The translations under genes were made by a program, and so were the position numbers. Under the pieces are notes generated by a model that worked only from the letters and a program-made list of their open reading frames with translations, was not told the DNA's origin and searched no databases. From Marivirga sp. (GTDB taxonomy: Bacteria > Bacteroidota > Bacteroidia > Cytophagales > Cyclobacteriaceae), in assembly GCF_024636815.1 (NCBI RefSeq), contig NZ_JAGXGF010000004.1, forward strand, positions 1 to 35,867: a stretch of DNA of 35,867 nucleotides, read 5' to 3'. Positions 24,204 through 34,054 of the stretch are shown in pieces. How positions within the stretch are numbered: position 1 is the stretch's first letter; each line of letters starts with the position of its first letter.

Positions 24204-26180
24204 ATGAAAACTTTCAAGAAGATTCTAAAATGGATTGGTATATCAATCCTAGGTGTTATTTTGATTATTATAGTTTCTTTAGGAATTATTGGAATTCCCA
24301 GTCCCCCTGCGATTACAGCAGAAAATGTCGATAGACTCCCTCTTTCTTATGCCAAAGAAGTATATGGGTTAATGAGTGAGGTTCAGGATGAAGTTCGATT
24401 ATATAATTGGTCTCCATATGATGAAAGCATGTATGTGTTGAAAATTGTAAAATTTAGAGCCAAACTACACAATTTGAAATCTGAAAATGATGAACCCCAA
24501 ATAATTGAAGGATTACCCAACAATGCCAGAGGATATATTTTCAATCCAAATCCAGATAAAAAATATCTTTTATACGGAATGGATCTTGATGGGAATGAAA
24601 ATCATCAATATTACCGATTTGATTTAGAAACAGGGAAATCTGATCTAATTACAGATGGGACTAGCAAGCATAGCTTTTTTAATTTCAACAAATCGGGAAA
24701 TCAAATAGCATTTAGCAGTAATGAAAGAAATCAAACTGATTTTGATATTTACACTATGAATCCTGATAGTCCTGATTCAAAAAAATTAATTTATAAATCA
24801 GATGGATTTTGGCGGACAGGAAATTGGTCTCCAAATTCAGAACAAATAATACTTTATCATGGGATTTCTGTTGTTGATATAAAGGCTTTTATCCTTGACC
24901 TTAACACTTCTGAAAAAATAGCATTTGTTATAGATTCTACTGAAAATGCAGTTTATCAAGATCTCCTTTGGAATGCCGAGGGAACAAAAATGTATTATAT
25001 AAGTGATTTTAAATCTGAATTTAAGAATTTAAGAGTCCGAGACTTGGAAACAGGTGTTGACAATATTTTAAATAAAAGTTTAAACTGGGATATTTCAAAT
25101 CTTGAAATGTCACCTAATGGAAAATGGCTCAAATTCCATGTTAATGAAGATGGAGTGGGGAAATTGCAATTTTATAATCTTGAGAATAATACTTTTGAAA
25201 AAATTGATAACCTTCCAGTAGGTGAGGTGAGGTTTGCTCAATTTCATCCGGTTAAAGAAAATATAATTGGATTTAACCTTACAAGACCTTCCAACAGCAC
25301 TTCTATTTATAGTTATGATTTAAAGAAAAAGAAATTAACTCAATGGTCATCAGCTCGAGATGATATAAACTTACCCGATCCTGAAATAATTCATTATCCT
25401 ACATTCGATATGGATTCCACGACTGGAAAAAGGCGAGAGATTACGGCCTATCTGCATCGTCCTAATGAAGATTTCGATAAGCCATATCCAGTTGTCATTT
25501 TTGTTCATGGAGGCCCTGAGAGTCAAAAAGGCATCAATCGAAATCTTGATTGGATCATTCCTTTAAATAAAGGAATTGCATTTATCGCACCTAATGTACG
25601 AGGATCGACTGGTTATGGAAAAACCTTTACGCTTTTAGATAATGGTAAATCTAGAGAGGATGCTGTAAAGGATATTGGAGCCTTACTGGATTGGATAGCA
25701 GATCATCCTGATTTAGATGAGGAAAGAGTAATGATTTCTGGCGGCTCATATGGTGGTTATATGGTTTTAGCTTCCGCAGCGCATTTTTCTGATCGCCTTT
25801 TGGGTGGTATTGATGTAGTGGGTATTTCAAATTTTGTTAGTTTTTTGGAGAATACAGAAGAATATAGAACAGATTTGAGAAGGGCTGAATATGGAGATGA
25901 AAGAGATCCCGAAATGAGAGCTTTTCTAGAGGGTATTTCACCTATAAATCACGTAGATAAAATTGATATCCCATTGTTGATCATTCAAGGAAAAAATGAT
26001 CCTAGAGTACCTGTAAGTGAATCAAGGCAAATGGTTGAGCAAATGAAATTAGCGAATAAAAAGGTATGGTATGTAGAAGCTTCAAATGAAGGTCATGGTT
26101 TTAGACAGCCAATGAATGCGATTTATTCAACGCTGGCAGGATATACCTTTATTGAAGACTTATTTGAAACAAAAGAGTAA
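24204..26180 (+). CDS. S9 family peptidase (prolyl oligopeptidase-like), membrane-anchored
   Basis: The 658-residue protein starts with a membrane helix without an obvious cleavage site (FKKILKWIGISILGVILIII...). Residues about 70-390 form a TolB/DPP-like propeller with repeats such as GYIFNPNPDKKYLLYGMDLD, SFFNFNKSGNQIAFSSNERN and NLEMSPNGKWLKFHV. The catalytic domain (about 400-658) has YPVVIFVHGGPESQ, NVRGSTGYGKTF, ISGGSYGGYMVLAS with Ser515, QGKNDPRVP with Asp599 and NEGHGF with His631. The triad is complete. The protein is probably anchored in the membrane with the peptidase outside the cytoplasm. The gene stands alone, and its specificity cannot be told. Confidence 0.92.
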   Translation: MKTFKKILKWIGISILGVILIIIVSLGIIGIPSPPAITAENVDRLPLSYAKEVYGLMSEVQDEVRLYNWSPYDESMYVLKIVKFRAKLHNLKSENDEPQIIEGLPNNARGYIFNPNPDKKYLLYGMDLDGNENHQYYRFDLETGKSDLITDGTSKHSFFNFNKSGNQIAFSSNERNQTDFDIYTMNPDSPDSKKLIYKSDGFWRTGNWSPNSEQIILYHGISVVDIKAFILDLNTSEKIAFVIDSTENAVYQDLLWNAEGTKMYYISDFKSEFKNLRVRDLETGVDNILNKSLNWDISNLEMSPNGKWLKFHVNEDGVGKLQFYNLENNTFEKIDNLPVGEVRFAQFHPVKENIIGFNLTRPSNSTSIYSYDLKKKKLTQWSSARDDINLPDPEIIHYPTFDMDSTTGKRREITAYLHRPNEDFDKPYPVVIFVHGGPESQKGINRNLDWIIPLNKGIAFIAPNVRGSTGYGKTFTLLDNGKSREDAVKDIGALLDWIADHPDLDEERVMISGGSYGGYMVLASAAHFSDRLLGGIDVVGISNFVSFLENTEEYRTDLRRAEYGDERDPEMRAFLEGISPINHVDKIDIPLLIIQGKNDPRVPVSESRQMVEQMKLANKKVWYVEASNEGHGFRQPMNAIYSTLAGYTFIEDLFETKE

Positions 26181-26237
26181 TATTATGAGATTTGTTTTAA
26201 GATTAATTTAAAAATTAATACTATCATGGATTAGAGT

Positions 26238-27254
26238 TCATTTCTTTCCATTACTCGTCTTTTTTACAATACTTTTAATGACCTCATCAATTTCATGGGA
26301 TGAACTCAGTGCATTTTTAAGTAAGAATGCACATTCTTCATCGATTTCATTGATATGTATCAAATATTTTTCTTCTATTCTATTGATTATGCCCATCATT
26401 CTGGTTAAAGGTGCACGAACCAAATGAGATTGTTCCCAGGCTATATCTTTTAATTGTTGATTTTGGATTTCTATTTGACGGATATAGGATTCTGTTTCAC
26501 TTAAATCAATAGCCATCAGTAAAACAGCTTCAATTCCTTGATAATCAATAAAGTTACCATAAAGCTTTACTTGAATTTTTTGCCCGCTTTTAAGTTTATG
26601 TTGATTAAGATTTTCATTTTTTAATACTTCATCTTTTGATAGATGAAAAATTAATTTTTCCTTATCATAATTTAAATCAATATCCTGAATTTTCATATTT
26701 AAAAATTCAGTTTTAGAATATCCATATTTATCTAATGCTGAATTATTGATTTCAAGGAAATCGCCTGTTTTACTATTGATTACCCAAATCGGTTGAGGAT
26801 TCAATTGGAAAAGCTGTTGGTATCTTTTTACAGATAATCCCAATTGTTTATCTATGTGTTTGCGTTCAAAGGCATAGGTTATACTTTTTCTTAATCTTTT
26901 GCTGTTAAGATCATCTTTTAGGAGGTAATCTGTACATCCCAATGTTAAAGATTGAATGGCAGTATGAATATCATCCTTTCCTGTCAAAATTATGATAGGT
27001 ATATTGGGTGCAAGTAATAAAATTTCCTTTAATAAAGTATTATGGTCAATGTCAGGCAGACTTAAATCTAATAAGATAATTTTATAAGATTTTGATGGAT
27101 TATTAAGTGAAATTTTTGCCTCTTTAAAGTTATTAGCTACATCTAGGTCCAATCTTGGAAACTCTTCATGAAGATTATCAGATACCATTATTTGGTCACC
27201 GGGATTATCCTCAACTAATAATATATTAAAGTCTTTATTTTCGTTTGATAACAT
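26238..27254 (-). CDS. Response regulator: receiver-PAS with orphan DHp-like helix
   Basis: A 338-residue signalling protein. The receiver domain (8-125) has the acidic pair at Asp16 (LLVEDNPGD), phosphoacceptor Asp63 (IILLDLSLPD), Thr91 (IILTGKDD) and Lys113 (DYLLKDDL). A PAS domain spans about 145-260 (YQQLFQLNPQPIWVINSKTG, NNSALDKYGYSKTEFLNMKI). The last 70 residues resemble the dimerisation helix of a histidine kinase, with IAWEQSHLVRAPLTRMMG (His277), but there is no ATPase domain after it. It could take phosphate from the two upstream kinases and relay it. It follows the CheB/CheR fusion by 90 bases and is the last gene of the signalling run. Confidence 0.85.
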   Translation of the reverse strand: MLSNENKDFNILLVEDNPGDQIMVSDNLHEEFPRLDLDVANNFKEAKISLNNPSKSYKIILLDLSLPDIDHNTLLKEILLLAPNIPIIILTGKDDIHTAIQSLTLGCTDYLLKDDLNSKRLRKSITYAFERKHIDKQLGLSVKRYQQLFQLNPQPIWVINSKTGDFLEINNSALDKYGYSKTEFLNMKIQDIDLNYDKEKLIFHLSKDEVLKNENLNQHKLKSGQKIQVKLYGNFIDYQGIEAVLLMAIDLSETESYIRQIEIQNQQLKDIAWEQSHLVRAPLTRMMGIINRIEEKYLIHINEIDEECAFLLKNALSSSHEIDEVIKSIVKKTSNGKK

Positions 27255-27344
27255 AAAAAATGGGGATTATTGCAAAAATGTAAGTATGGTTGAGTCAATT
27301 ATTATATAAATTCCAGTAGGTAAGAATTTATAAACGAATTAGAT

Positions 27345-30300
27345 TTATTGTAATTGTTTACTGATTGTAAAATGAAAGATTGAACCAAGTCCTTCCTGGC
27401 TTTCAACTTCAATCTGGCCTAAATGGGTTTCTACTATCTTTTTACAGACTGCCAAACCTATACCATGACTTTGTGCGTCTTTATTATGAAGTTTCTGGAA
27501 AACTTTAAAAATTCTTTCAAAATCTTTTTCAGAAATACCAATTCCATTATCAGCTACAGAAAAAATATAGTACATTTCATTTTCAGCTGCGGTAATCACT
27601 ATTTTAGGATTTGCGTCAGAACGATATTTTATTGCGTTTTGTACTAGATTTTGAATTAATCTTCCAAATAAAATAGGGTAGGCTTGAAACATGCTAATAT
27701 GATCTTTTAATATGATTTCTGCTTTATGTTCTTGGATTAGTGGATTTAATGAAAATTTTAATTCCTTAATTGCGTCTTTAACCTTGATAGTTTGTAGATC
27801 TTCATTTAGCACTCCAGATCTTGAAAACTCTAATAAAGAATTGATCAGCTGATTCATTTTATCTCCAGCTGAAACCGCCATGTCCATGTAATTTGCAAGT
27901 TTTGTATCCAACTGACCATCGGATTTTTTCAAAATCAATTGCAAAATACTTTTGATATTTCTCGCAGGCTCTTTTAAATCATGTGAAGTGATATAGGCAA
28001 ATTCTTCCAATGATTTATTCAATTCAGATAGCTTATTATTTCTTGACTTAAGTAATTGATTTAAAGACTCTATTTGTTCTTCATAATCCTTTTTGTGACT
28101 GATTTCAGATTGTATGGAGAAAAAACCCATTATTTCATCATCTCGGTCAAACATGGGCTCACAAATGATATTAGTCCAATATTTATGACCTGATTTACTA
28201 TAGTTTACAATCTCAACCTCAAATCCGTCATAATTAGCAATGGCTTTCCCCATCTTTTTTATGGTGTTTGGATTGGTTTCTTCACCTTGTAAAAACTCTC
28301 CTGGCTTTTTGCCCATAACATAGGCCTCGCTGTATCCGGTTAATTTCAAAAATGAGTCATTAACATAATTAATTCTTCCATCCAAATCCGTAATGATTAC
28401 TGAATTCCTTGTTTGCTGAGCTATTAATGAAAGTTTTTGAAGTTCAAATTCAAAATAAATTCTTTTCGTTATATCTGTTGTATTCGCTATAATTTGCTCG
28501 ATTTCACCCTTATTATTATATATAGCAGTTAATCTTACTTCAAGCCAAACCTTTTGATTCGTTTTAGTAAAAGCCTCTAACTGAATTTTACCAATTGAAC
28601 CTCCAGATTTCACTTTATTGAATGATTCTTCCCACATTTGATTTTGTTTTTTAGTATTTAAAAATTCAAATGGGTGTTTTTCAATCAGGTCATCTGGTTC
28701 AAAGCCAATAATTGTTTTGGCTGAGGGTGAAACGTATACAAAATTTCCATCTAAATCGTGGACACTTATTATTTCAATAGAATTATTAGTGATGATTTTT
28801 AATAGTTCTAGTTGAGTTTCATGCTTTAAATTGATGTTTTTAAGTGCTTTATTAGATGTTTTTAAGTCGCTTCTTGCTTTAGCATAGGCAGTGATTTCAA
28901 TAAATGCAATGACAATCCCTTTTGTTTCATCCTTATTTTTTTTGAATGGAGAAATTCTCATCACGAATTTCCGATCACTTTGATCTTCAACTTCTGTCTC
29001 GATTGGTCGCTGAGTTTTATGAACTTCGTTGATTTTCTCAACAATTTGTACCAGCGGAATTTGTGATTTAAAATGACTAATATGTCTTCCAATATCTTGA
29101 GGGAGTAAATTCAGAATTCCCTTAACCGCTGGAGTAAATCTTCGGATATTTAATTCATTATCTAAGAATAGTATAGGAATGTTTGTACTTCTAATAAGAT
29201 TATCTAAATCATTATTTGTTTCTGACAACTCCTCCACCTTTTCTTGGAATTCAGCATTTACGGAATATAATTCTTCATTGACCGATTCTAATTCTTCATT
29301 TGAGGTTTGCAATTCTTCGTTTGAAGATTGTAATTCCTCATTACTTGATTCTAGTTCTTCAATAGTGGACTGTAAGTTTTCTTTATTGTGTTTTAATTCA
29401 TGCTCCAATAGCTCGATGCGTTCTTTTGAAGCTAAGTCCAAATCGATTTTGGCAGGTTTTATATTAGTGTGCTGCTTTTCGGTGCTAATGAAAAAGGCGA
29501 TAAATAATGGCGTACCGCTGATTTCTAATTGTTTAAAATGGATATTGATGTGATGTGAATCAAAAATTTTAGCCATGTCATCTTGTATCTCTACATTTTT
29601 GAGACTGACCGCTTCTTTTTTTTGTATTAATTTATTAGCAGTTAATTCAAATATTAGACTTACTTTTTCAGGAATCATCCTCAAAATATTCATACTGAAC
29701 TCGCCTATTGGTAATTTCAGCCATTTATTAGTGTTCCCTGTTGTGTGTATTAGTTCAAAAGAAGAATTAAAAACAACAGCGTCAGGTACATACTGCTGGA
29801 TAAGGAATTCTTGAATATTTTGTATATGTCTTTTTTCAGTTTTAGGAGAGTTTTTAGCTCTTATTTGGTTTGTTGGTTCTGGAGTTTCAAATGTACTCCT
29901 TGTCAATTTATGGTCTGCAAACTTTTGGCTGTCTGAAAGAACTTTTAAATTGTTTTTGTTGGTATAGATTTTATGCTTCCTATTAAATTCACTGAAATTG
30001 TCACCTAATTCTCCTATGGTTTCACTCGAACCCAATAACAAGAAACCTCCGGGATTTAAAACATACTGAAAGGCAGAGAATAATTTTCTTTGAATATCTT
30101 GATTAAGGTAAATAAGAAAGTTTCTACAGCTTAAGAAATCTATTTTATTAAATGGAGGATTTTGAATAATGTTATGAACTGAAAAAGTAATCATATCCCT
30201 TATTTCCTTGGCAACTTTATATCCTCCTTTAGTGGGGAGGAAATAAGCATGTAATAAATAGGGGTGAACCTCATTTGATATGCTTTCAGGGAATATTTGA

Positions 30301-31355
30301 TTCCCAGCCATTCTAATGGCATCTACATCTAAATCGGTAGCGAATATTTTTACATCATATTGTAATCTGTTTTTTTTAAGGTAGTCTTTTAATAAAATAG
30401 CAATAGAATAGGCCTCTTCTCCACTGGAACAAGCGGGCACCCAAATTCTAATATTTCTATTTGCTGATGTTTGTTCTATTAGCTGAGGAATTACCTCTTC
30501 ATTTAAAATATGAAATGTTTCGTGATCTCTGAAAAACCGAGTAACGCCAATTAAAAGTTCTTTAGCTAAAAGATAACTTTCGTTTGAGGTACTACAGATA
30601 TATTTGTAGTAGTCCTCTAAATCTTTGCTACCTTCCAGGCCCATTCTTTTCACCGTTCTACGATAGATGGTGGAAAATTTATATCCCGAGAAGTCTATTT
30701 TGGTATTTTTCTTTACTTCTTTTAGAATGTTACTTATTAACCGGCTGTTCTCTTCCGTTTTAAAGTCAATTAATTTAAGTTTTTGATGACTTTTAAAAAA
30801 TAAATCTAGTTCAAATGGCATTTTTTCTACATCACATATTTTATCTGCAGCACCCGTATAAATAGCGTTTTTCGGCATACCATCAAATTTTGCAGTTGCA
30901 GGGTCCTGCACTAATACTATTCCACCTTTTTCCTTTATGAATTTTATCCCATCCGAACCATCACTGCCCGTTCCAGATAAAATGATGCCTGCTGATTCCT
31001 CCATTTTATCTTCTGCCAATGACTGCAGGAATCCTGTAATTGGAAAACTAAGCTTTCTATCATCCTTTTCTTTAAGATATAAGTGGTTTGAAGATATGCT
31101 AACAAAGTATTTTGGAGGGTTGAGGTAAATTGTATTGGGTTCAATCTCTAATCCATCTTCTATTATTTTTATAGGAAGATTGGTATGACGAGCCAACAAT
31201 TCATCCATCAAGCTTTTATAGTCAGGAGCCAAATGTTGAATTACAATATATGTATATCCTGAATCATCAGGCACTTTATTAAAAAATAGTTCAAGGGGCT
31301 CAAGTCCACCTGCAGATGCACCGATCCCTATAACGGGTATATTTTTTTTATTCAT
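27345..31355 (-). CDS. CheB-CheR-PAS-histidine kinase fusion
   Basis: The 1336-residue multidomain protein begins with a CheB methylesterase domain (1-190; triad Ser14 in GIGASAGG, His41 in IQHLAPDYKS, Asp132 in SGTGSDGSDG) and no receiver in front. A CheR methyltransferase follows (about 205-470; VTRFFRDHETFHILNE, IRIWVPACSSGEEAYSIA, FATDLDVDAI, NPPFNKIDFLSCRNFLIYL, GGFLLLGSSETIG). A PAS-like segment is next, then a coiled coil of repeated SSNEELQ/TSNEELE (about 650-720), three PAS domains, and a histidine kinase core with His1125 in EEFAYITSHDLKEPARN, an N box and G boxes. No transmembrane helix is seen. Such CheBR kinases belong to chemosensory-like systems. The receptor that is methylated is not in the window. 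It starts three bases after the upstream kinase gene. Confidence 0.93.
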   Translation of the reverse strand: MNKKNIPVIGIGASAGGLEPLELFFNKVPDDSGYTYIVIQHLAPDYKSLMDELLARHTNLPIKIIEDGLEIEPNTIYLNPPKYFVSISSNHLYLKEKDDRKLSFPITGFLQSLAEDKMEESAGIILSGTGSDGSDGIKFIKEKGGIVLVQDPATAKFDGMPKNAIYTGAADKICDVEKMPFELDLFFKSHQKLKLIDFKTEENSRLISNILKEVKKNTKIDFSGYKFSTIYRRTVKRMGLEGSKDLEDYYKYICSTSNESYLLAKELLIGVTRFFRDHETFHILNEEVIPQLIEQTSANRNIRIWVPACSSGEEAYSIAILLKDYLKKNRLQYDVKIFATDLDVDAIRMAGNQIFPESISNEVHPYLLHAYFLPTKGGYKVAKEIRDMITFSVHNIIQNPPFNKIDFLSCRNFLIYLNQDIQRKLFSAFQYVLNPGGFLLLGSSETIGELGDNFSEFNRKHKIYTNKNNLKVLSDSQKFADHKLTRSTFETPEPTNQIRAKNSPKTEKRHIQNIQEFLIQQYVPDAVVFNSSFELIHTTGNTNKWLKLPIGEFSMNILRMIPEKVSLIFELTANKLIQKKEAVSLKNVEIQDDMAKIFDSHHINIHFKQLEISGTPLFIAFFISTEKQHTNIKPAKIDLDLASKERIELLEHELKHNKENLQSTIEELESSNEELQSSNEELQTSNEELESVNEELYSVNAEFQEKVEELSETNNDLDNLIRSTNIPILFLDNELNIRRFTPAVKGILNLLPQDIGRHISHFKSQIPLVQIVEKINEVHKTQRPIETEVEDQSDRKFVMRISPFKKNKDETKGIVIAFIEITAYAKARSDLKTSNKALKNINLKHETQLELLKIITNNSIEIISVHDLDGNFVYVSPSAKTIIGFEPDDLIEKHPFEFLNTKKQNQMWEESFNKVKSGGSIGKIQLEAFTKTNQKVWLEVRLTAIYNNKGEIEQIIANTTDITKRIYFEFELQKLSLIAQQTRNSVIITDLDGRINYVNDSFLKLTGYSEAYVMGKKPGEFLQGEETNPNTIKKMGKAIANYDGFEVEIVNYSKSGHKYWTNIICEPMFDRDDEIMGFFSIQSEISHKKDYEEQIESLNQLLKSRNNKLSELNKSLEEFAYITSHDLKEPARNIKSILQLILKKSDGQLDTKLANYMDMAVSAGDKMNQLINSLLEFSRSGVLNEDLQTIKVKDAIKELKFSLNPLIQEHKAEIILKDHISMFQAYPILFGRLIQNLVQNAIKYRSDANPKIVITAAENEMYYIFSVADNGIGISEKDFERIFKVFQKLHNKDAQSHGIGLAVCKKIVETHLGQIEVESQEGLGSIFHFTISKQLQ

Positions 31356-31358
31356 ATT

Positions 31359-33929
31359 TTAATTCTTAGGCAAAGTAAAGAAAAAACTACTCCCTCTTCC
31401 TAATTGAGATTGCACCCAAATGTTACCTCCGTATCTTTCTACTAACTTTTTGCAAATAGCTAATCCTAGTCCAGTTCCTGAATATTCGGATTTCGAATGT
31501 AAGCGCTGGAATATTTGAAAGATTTTTTTATGGTTTTTTTTATCTATTCCAATTCCATTGTCCTTTATTTCAAATTGAAATTCTTTTATATTTTTATTCC
31601 ATTTTATTTCAATTTTCGGTTTTTCATTCTTGTTCGAATATTTTATGGCATTCCCTATTAAATTATGGAAGAGTTGTCTTATGGCTGTTTTAGAATAAAA
31701 TATTTCAGGGAGTTCCTCTATTTCTAAATCTATATTTTTCTTATTAATACTAGTGTGAAACAAACTTAATACTTCTGCTAATTCTTCGTTTAAATCTAAT
31801 TTTTCAAGCTTTTCATTTTGGGTACCCGCTCTGGAAAATTCCAATAAGTCAGTTATGATTTGGCGCATCCTATGGGTCCCATCAACTGCAAAATTGATAT
31901 ACGTTTGTGCTTTATCATCTAATTGATCCTCGTATTTTTTTTGTAGTTGCATCATGAAGCTTGATACCATTCTTAAGGGTTCTTGCAGGTCATGCGAAGC
32001 GATATAAGCAAACTGTTCTAATTCCTTATTACTTTCTTCTAATTTCCCAGTATATAGCTGAAGCTCACGATTTAACTTTTCAAGTTGATCTTGATATTTT
32101 TTTTCTTGGGTAATATCTCTGAAATAAATGGAGAGCCCACTTTTTGTAGGGTAACTTTTAATATTATACCAAATCTTGAAATATTCATTATAGTAATCGA
32201 ATACCCTGGGTTCATTTTTTTCAAGAGATTTATTTAATTCTATATCTGCTATACTGCCTTTGGCATATCCAACTAGCTCCCATATATTTTTACCTAAGAC
32301 TTTTTCCTTTTTGGTATCCAGAAATTTTTCAGCCTTTTTATTTAAGTAAGTGAATTCTAAATTTTTATTTACAGCAACAAATGCATCGGAAATGCTTTCT
32401 AAAATTTCATTCTCTTTTTCATAAGCTTCTTTTAATGCTTGAGTAATTACTTTTCTTTTGGTGATGTCTTTAAAATATACTGAAAATCCATCTTGACTGG
32501 GAGAAATGTTTTCGTCAAACCATAGGTCGTAATATTGGAAATAGAATTCAAATTGTGAAGGTTGCCCGCTTTCTTTTACTTTATCCAAGTTTTCTTCAAA
32601 AACGGTTTTCTTAAGCCGAGGAAATACATTGAAAATATTTTTACCAATGAGATCATTTTTAGATTCTCTTATGGCTTTTAGTGCACTTTTGTTTAAAAAA
32701 GTAAAATTGTAGTCTTTGTCTAGAGCATAGAAAGCATCAGAAATACTTTCCAAAATGGCTTCCTTTTCGTCTAAGGCTTTTTCTATTCCCTGTTTATTTT
32801 GAACTTTTTCGGTAACGTCAATTACCGTAGAGATCATTAGGTCCTCTTCAATAAGAGGTATGTTTTTGGCGTCTATATATTTGATGTTTCCTTCTTGAGT
32901 ATAAATTTTGATTTCACTCCAACTCATCCTGTTCATATCTCCACTCTCAATATCAGTAAATATTCGTTCTGATATTTCTTTTCTGTAGTCAGAATCAGGA
33001 TATACTTTCTTAAAAAATGTTTCCACATCCGTTAATTCCTTTTCAGGCCAACCATATGTTTCACTAAATTCACGGTTCATGAGTAATTGCTTGCCTGAGC
33101 TAATCTCATTTACAGCCACACCCATTGGGATATGTTCTAAAATATTCCGAACTAATTCATTATTTTTTTTAAGCTCGAATTCAATATTCTTTTTTTCTGT
33201 TACGTCAGAACTATGGCAAACTAAACCAATTGTATTGCCATTTTCATAAAAAGGAGTGAGGTTGGCTTGAATCCAAGCAGGATTCACCCGCTTATTTTCA
33301 GTAGGGGGGATTTCAATATTTATTGCTTCACCCTCTAAGCATCTGTCATATAGTATTTTCCAGTTTTTGAGATATTCTTCATTTAATAATGGGATTTCCA
33401 ACATGTTTTGACCTATCTCTAAATCAAACTTAAGATCATTTCGAAATCGATCTCTCATAGCCTGGTTACAGGCTAGTAATTTGTAGTCTTTATTAATGCT
33501 CCAGATTAGATTTTGGGTGCCGTTGATAAGTGCCTGAGAGGATTCTAAAATATTCTTTTTTTCATTCCCTTCCTTTTTTAGGGGCGTACTTTCTTTGACA
33601 ATGCAGTAGATTAACTCCTTTTTTTTATCATATTTAGCTGACCAAATTATTGGAACTACATGACCCTTTTTATGAATATAGTAGTTTTCAAAATAAGCGA
33701 CCTCTTTTCCCTTTAAAATTTTTTCATAAAGTTTGGCAGTGGCATCTACATCTTGCGGAGCCACAAAATTCAAGAATAATTTTCCTTCCAATTCAGATGG
33801 CTTGTACCCCCATATTTTTTTACTGGAAGGACTTACAGATAAGAAATACCCGTTTTTATCAATAATGCATACGATGTCCAGAGATAATTCCATGAATTCT
33901 TCTAAAGTAATAGGGAGCTCTTTGGACAT
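31359..33929 (-). CDS. Cytoplasmic multi-PAS sensor histidine kinase
   Basis: The 856-residue protein has five PAS domains at about 8-120, 130-250, 260-375, 385-495 and 505-615 (openings MELSLDIVCIIDKNGYFLSV, TQNLIWSINKDYKLLACNQA, ILEHIPMGVAVNEISSGKQL, ILESISDAFYALDKDYNFTF, ILESISDAFVAVNKNLEFTY). The last two are near duplicates of each other. A short coiled coil precedes the kinase: H box ELEQFAYIASHDLQEPLRM with His646, N box HNLIGNAIKYS around residue 756, G1 DNGIGI and G2 SGTGLGLA. There are no transmembrane helices, so the signal is cytosolic or a diffusible ligand. It is the first gene of the three-gene signalling run and ends three bases before the CheBR fusion. Confidence 0.93.
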   Translation of the reverse strand: MSKELPITLEEFMELSLDIVCIIDKNGYFLSVSPSSKKIWGYKPSELEGKLFLNFVAPQDVDATAKLYEKILKGKEVAYFENYYIHKKGHVVPIIWSAKYDKKKELIYCIVKESTPLKKEGNEKKNILESSQALINGTQNLIWSINKDYKLLACNQAMRDRFRNDLKFDLEIGQNMLEIPLLNEEYLKNWKILYDRCLEGEAINIEIPPTENKRVNPAWIQANLTPFYENGNTIGLVCHSSDVTEKKNIEFELKKNNELVRNILEHIPMGVAVNEISSGKQLLMNREFSETYGWPEKELTDVETFFKKVYPDSDYRKEISERIFTDIESGDMNRMSWSEIKIYTQEGNIKYIDAKNIPLIEEDLMISTVIDVTEKVQNKQGIEKALDEKEAILESISDAFYALDKDYNFTFLNKSALKAIRESKNDLIGKNIFNVFPRLKKTVFEENLDKVKESGQPSQFEFYFQYYDLWFDENISPSQDGFSVYFKDITKRKVITQALKEAYEKENEILESISDAFVAVNKNLEFTYLNKKAEKFLDTKKEKVLGKNIWELVGYAKGSIADIELNKSLEKNEPRVFDYYNEYFKIWYNIKSYPTKSGLSIYFRDITQEKKYQDQLEKLNRELQLYTGKLEESNKELEQFAYIASHDLQEPLRMVSSFMMQLQKKYEDQLDDKAQTYINFAVDGTHRMRQIITDLLEFSRAGTQNEKLEKLDLNEELAEVLSLFHTSINKKNIDLEIEELPEIFYSKTAIRQLFHNLIGNAIKYSNKNEKPKIEIKWNKNIKEFQFEIKDNGIGIDKKNHKKIFQIFQRLHSKSEYSGTGLGLAICKKLVERYGGNIWVQSQLGRGSSFFFTLPKN

Positions 33930-34054
33930 ACATTAATATTAAACTCGAAAGTATATATGGTAATAACAAATGGTGATTACATAAGTTACTAAATATAACA
34001 AAATGTAAACTGTTTAGCAATAGGGTCTACTGTGAGAGGGTGTAATGAATACGA

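Noticed and set aside
26203-26220. ATTAATTT/AAATTAAT hairpin between the peptidase and response regulator genes
   Set aside because: The stem is only A/T and very weak. It may help termination, but it cannot be told from background in this AT-rich DNA.
29179-29553. 124-codon plus-strand open frame rich in Ser/Asn
   Set aside because: It is the antisense shadow of the SSNEELQ coiled-coil repeats of the CheBR kinase; repetitive sense coding produces the long open antisense frame.
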